Assembly: GCA_024752435.1 (NCBI GenBank)
Contig: CP103026.1
Span: forward strand, 1,860,001 to 1,924,000
DNA from: Allantophomopsis cytisporea
Taxonomy: Eukaryota > Ascomycota > Leotiomycetes > Phacidiales > Phacidiaceae
Reading direction: 5' to 3'
DNA length: 64,000 nucleotides
Part shown: positions 60,952 through 64,000 of the stretch, in pieces
How positions within the stretch are numbered: the first letter of the stretch is position 1
Layout of the letters: each line of letters starts with the position of its first letter
Program-made: the position numbers and the translations under genes
The notes under the pieces: model-generated
The model's input: only the letters and a program-made list of their open reading frames with translations
Database searches by the model: none
Told to the model about the DNA's origin: nothing

Positions 60952-62159
60952 TTTGGAGGTGGATAGCTCAATTGACAAACAGTAGATATTAGAGTGTGGA
61001 TTTGGATCGGAATCGTGGTTAAAAGGAGTGTGAGGAGTTGGGAGGTGGATGGTCGACGTCGTGGTTGTGCGTCAATGATGGGAGCTCAAAGTTATGATCT
61101 GGCCCCTTGCCCGCGCAGCCTCGAGCTCCATCCCAAGCGAGGCATTTAAGCTCCCGCCGCTAATCTTCCTCCGCACTGTACTGCGAACCCCACATGTACC
61201 TAAGGGATATACATAGTATAAATAACTTCATATTGTTATTTTTATATGCCAAACTTCCGTCAATTGACTCCTCGTGAGGTGGTCATATCAGAGAGAATTC
61301 CTTATGGAGACCTAGTTTCTACTTCTGACTATTGGTCGAGGCTTCAATTTTATCAACCTTTATTTTCTACCAACTGTTGACCCATAGTAGCGGATGGTCT
61401 CGAACCCCTGTTTCTTAACTTGTTAACTCTTGTTCTACTGGTGAACATACTACTTTGAATGATGGTACATGATCTCAGATTAAGCTCCTTTCGGCCTCAA
61501 CCAGTATCTAAGGAAGAAATTAACTCTGGAAAAAGCATATTCTCAAAAGACAGACAACTTGTTCATAAGAGCAAGAGCGTCTATCAGCTATTTGTATGCG
61601 GTTAAAACTTTCATGTACACTACATTACCAGTCACTAAATAGATTAGACTCCATCAAAAAGAGAGCAGAGTCGAAGTAAATCACTGCATCAGTTCATGTT
61701 GCAAGACCAAATGATCTGATACACAGCCATGAGCTCCTAGCTTTAGTCAAATACTAGTATATTTAATATTTAAAAATACTGCCCCTAAAATGAATCCCGA
61801 AGCTCTTCTCAGCTCCAGGTACTAACCTGACAATACCGATCCTGATGGTCTTGATACACTAGCCCAATACCTATACTGAGAACGAGAAAGAAGTATCTAA
61901 GCAGTACGCAATGATCTCGACATTCAAGACGAAACGATGGCATGGTTTGGTCTCACACGTGTTAAGCATGATTCACATCTTCAACATCGAGTATAGTTGT
62001 GGGATAGTTGTATTGGCTGAAACTCATTGATTTATTTGCGCTATAATACATTGTGGTATATTTCTTAGTCCCACGTACCATGAAGAAAAGAATGATTTTA
62101 CAAACTGTTTCTATTGTGTTATACATCATCCATGCATGACCGTATATCTTCCAAACATT
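60952..62159. other. Intergenic region between dpm1 and the GH5 gene
   Basis: About 1.2 kb holding the dpm1 promoter and the GH5 3' flank. AT-rich. A stretch near 61.39-61.46 kb on the minus strand has a B-box-like GGTTCGAGACC and a possible D-arm, but it does not fold as a tRNA. No gene is called. Confidence 0.5.
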
Positions 62160-63566
62160 TTAAGAAGAGAATTTTCCAGCAACGCACAATGTAACGATAC
62201 TTTGATCAACCCACTCACCGTTCTCGTAGACTGGAGTCTCAGTGAGATTATAGTCAGTGGCAGAGAAGGATCCCGCAGCCCATCCAATCCAGCCAAGGTA
62301 AACATCACTGTGATAGCTATAAAGTTGTTAGCAAAGGCGAAATTCAAGTCAAGCTATTCAACTTACTTCATCCAGTCTAGTTCAGCACAGAGATCAGTAT
62401 CGCAGGTAGAATCGTTGCCACCACCAGTCTCAGTGAGAAGTCTACAAATTGTTAGTGACGCTGTATCAAGAAACTAATACCCAGTATTTCTTACGCTTGA
62501 CGGCCATTCTCGCTCAACCAGTCGCCCAGCTCACCAAGTGCTTGAGTGCCATCGTGAGCACAAGTAACCTCTGTTCCGGCGTAGTTACTATCGAGATATT
62601 GGTGAACATCGTAGATCAAGTTGGTGGTTGAGCCATCCAAGTTTACGACACTAGATAAGGCTACTGCATTGCCATCTGGCACAGAATTTCCGACAGCGGT
62701 GTAGTTGCTTCCTGGAAGAAGAATCATCTGCGAAGTAGCACCTGCATTACGAATAGAAGTGACTGCGTATTGAACAGAGGTGGCCCATTCGTCGATGTTA
62801 AGATCATGTGGCTTTGGAAGTTAGTACTTCTAATATCTCTATACTCTTAAAGGTCGTAGTCCAAGAATGGCATCTTACCTCGTTCATGACACCAAAGATG
62901 ACCTTAGCCTCGTCCGCGTATTTCGCAGCACTGTGGAGATGTTAGTATTTCATGATCTTGAAAATTTATTGGATATTGACTTACATATTGTACCACAAGC
63001 TCGCAAATTGATCATTGGTAACTGCCCCATCACTCTGACCAATAATGTCGCCATTCCAACGGGCATAGTTGTGGACATCAATGACACAGTAGGCTCCGGT
63101 AGCCAGACAACCACCGACCAATTCGTCGTAGATACCAGCGTGAGTGGTGTCCAAGGAACCGCCAAGCTCATCGACAAGGTATTGCCAGCAGACTGGAAGT
63201 CTGAAGACGTTGAAACCATCATCGTCCACGAAATGCTGCATCTGTCCTACACCATCGGCTCCATCTTGAGAAGTGAGTGGGGGCTGAACCAAATCCGCTG
63301 TGTACTGTCCATCAGTCGATGGGCAACCAAAATCGAATCCGGCTGTGGGTGAAACTGTGAGTTAGTGATGGGTTCATTTCAAGAGAGAATCTGTCTATCA
63401 ACAGAGGAGCTGGATCTCTTCCATACCAATGTTAACACCTCCTGTAACAACATATTAGCATTCATATCAGGCTCGTTTTATTACATTGATACTGACCTAA
63501 CCAAGCACTTGCGGCTGCGATCTGCGCCAATGATGCTAAAGCAGCAAGAGTGAATAGCTTAGACAT
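62160..63566 (-). CDS. Secreted GH5 endoglucanase (subfamily GH5_5-like), no CBM
   Basis: Seven exons give 347 residues. Introns are 63442-63496, 63343-63426, 62931-62984, 62812-62878, 62442-62494 and 62317-62366. Exon 2 is only 15 nt (63427-63441), coding GVN and parts around it; splicing it in rebuilds GGVNIAGFDFGC, the hallmark start of the GH5_5 barrel. A signal peptide covers about 1-21. Catalytic residues are E165 as acid/base in FGVMNEPHD, split after the Glu codon by an intron, and E275 as nucleophile in LLTETGGGN. Other family marks are FRLPVCWQYL, YCVIDVHNYARWNG, TNLIYDVHQYLDS and VYLGWIGWAAGSF. The enzyme hydrolyses internal beta-1,4-glucosidic bonds of cellulose. It lacks the CBM1 and linker present in some relatives, such as Trichoderma Cel5A. 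A TATA box lies about 80 bp upstream. Confidence 0.93.
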
Positions 63567-64000
63567 GATGTAAAGACAGAAGATTCTTGCAATTGGCCAC
63601 AAGAGAGCATACCGAAACGATTGTCTTTGGAAAGAAAGCCCTTTATATAGCTGAGCATTCCAGTATGCCTTAAGACATATCCGTCGCAAAATTACCAGTT
63701 CAGCTTTGGTGCTTGTTCCATCAAGCCACCCGAGCTGCTATGGATGGACGGCCCCCAAAAGATACTCGGTAACGGCGGAACAGCTGCTTCCATATGTCGT
63801 TTCATTCTAGTGCTGTGCCAACTTTTCGCATATGGCGATGTCGAAGCGATGTTGAAGCGCCATGTGGGACATGGATTGAATTTTCAAATATCGGTTTTAA
63901 ATACGACTTTGACGTAAAATCTATACAACTCATTTCGCCAGCGAGAGGCTAAAGTACGCATCGTACCGATGTATCGTATAGCAGATGGCTATCTCCGCAT
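63567..64000. other. GH5 upstream region
   Basis: Promoter region of the GH5 gene up to the window edge. It contains the TATA box noted separately. I did not find a binding site for a known cellulase regulator that I would defend by eye. Confidence 0.5.
63642..63649 (-). promoter_or_regulatory. TATA box of the GH5 gene
   Basis: On the minus strand the sequence reads CTATATAAAGG, about 80 bp before the ATG. Strong TATA boxes at this distance are usual for highly inducible fungal secreted-enzyme genes. Confidence 0.55.

Noticed and set aside
61395..61465. Minus-strand tRNA-like sequence with GGTTCGAGACC and a GTTC/GAAC D-arm
   Set aside because: The anticodon stem and T stem do not pair and the acceptor ends do not match in register, so at best it is a decayed tRNA or SINE relic.
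1..64000. CRISPR arrays, prokaryotic operons or phage genes
   Set aside because: Spliceosomal introns and eukaryotic families throughout; the tandem repeats seen are short simple sequence without spacers.

Overview
The window is a gene-dense stretch of a filamentous ascomycete nuclear genome, interrupted by long gene-poor tracts. The evidence is short spliceosomal introns (about 39-290 nt, GTAAGT/GTATGT-type donors, CTAAC/CTGAC-type branch sites), fungal-specific families (Nst1, ChAPs, Sgt2, Rho2, a DUF1749/SidJ-like hydrolase, an HMT1-type ABC transporter), a secreted GH5 cellulase and small cysteine-rich secreted proteins. Gene content and protein style suggest a plant-associated or saprotrophic Leotiomycete (Helotiales-like); that placement is inference from memory of homologues, not a computed result.

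Layout. 1-1.4 kb: 3' end of a Ran1-like kinase gene. 1.4-10.4 kb: about 9 kb with no gene I can support. 10.4-22.4 kb: a divergent pair (CSN8/PSMD8/eIF3K-like protein and a PAQR receptor-type membrane protein), a large M28 transferrin-receptor/PSMA-like membrane peptidase, an unrecognised low-complexity protein with a C-terminal coiled coil, and an SDR oxidoreductase. 22.8-25.7 kb: a tandem pair of small secreted 8-cysteine proteins; the first copy is broken by one in-frame stop codon. 26-32 kb: an unrecognised fungal membrane protein and a seven-exon HMT1-type ABC transporter. 32-36.7 kb: gene-poor. 36.7-49 kb: ChAPs (Bch1/Bud7) exomer protein, a small secreted protein, Sgt2 co-chaperone, a cysteine-rich mucin-like membrane protein, a SidJ-like esterase and mitochondrial ribosomal protein mL40. 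49.9-51 kb: Rho2 GTPase with a 6-nt microexon, preceded by almost 5 kb of simple-sequence-rich DNA. 55.8-63.6 kb: Nst1, dolichol-phosphate mannosyltransferase and a seven-exon GH5 endoglucanase with a 15-nt microexon.

How the genes relate. There is no biosynthetic cluster. A loose functional theme is secretion and the cell surface: Dpm1 (mannosyl donor for glycosylation), Sgt2 (tail-anchored protein targeting), ChAPs (Golgi-to-plasma-membrane cargo export), Rho2 (cell-wall integrity signalling), a mucin-like surface protein and several secreted products. Chance neighbourhood explains this as well as selection does. I found no CRISPR array, no intact transposon, no supportable tRNA or rRNA gene and no obvious new multi-gene system. 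The most unusual observations are the nonsense-broken secreted paralogue, the microexons of 6 and 15 nt, a 3-nt coding first exon in sgt2, and a PAM2-like motif in the ABC transporter tail. All exon joins were made by eye and checked only for reading-frame continuity and family fit.
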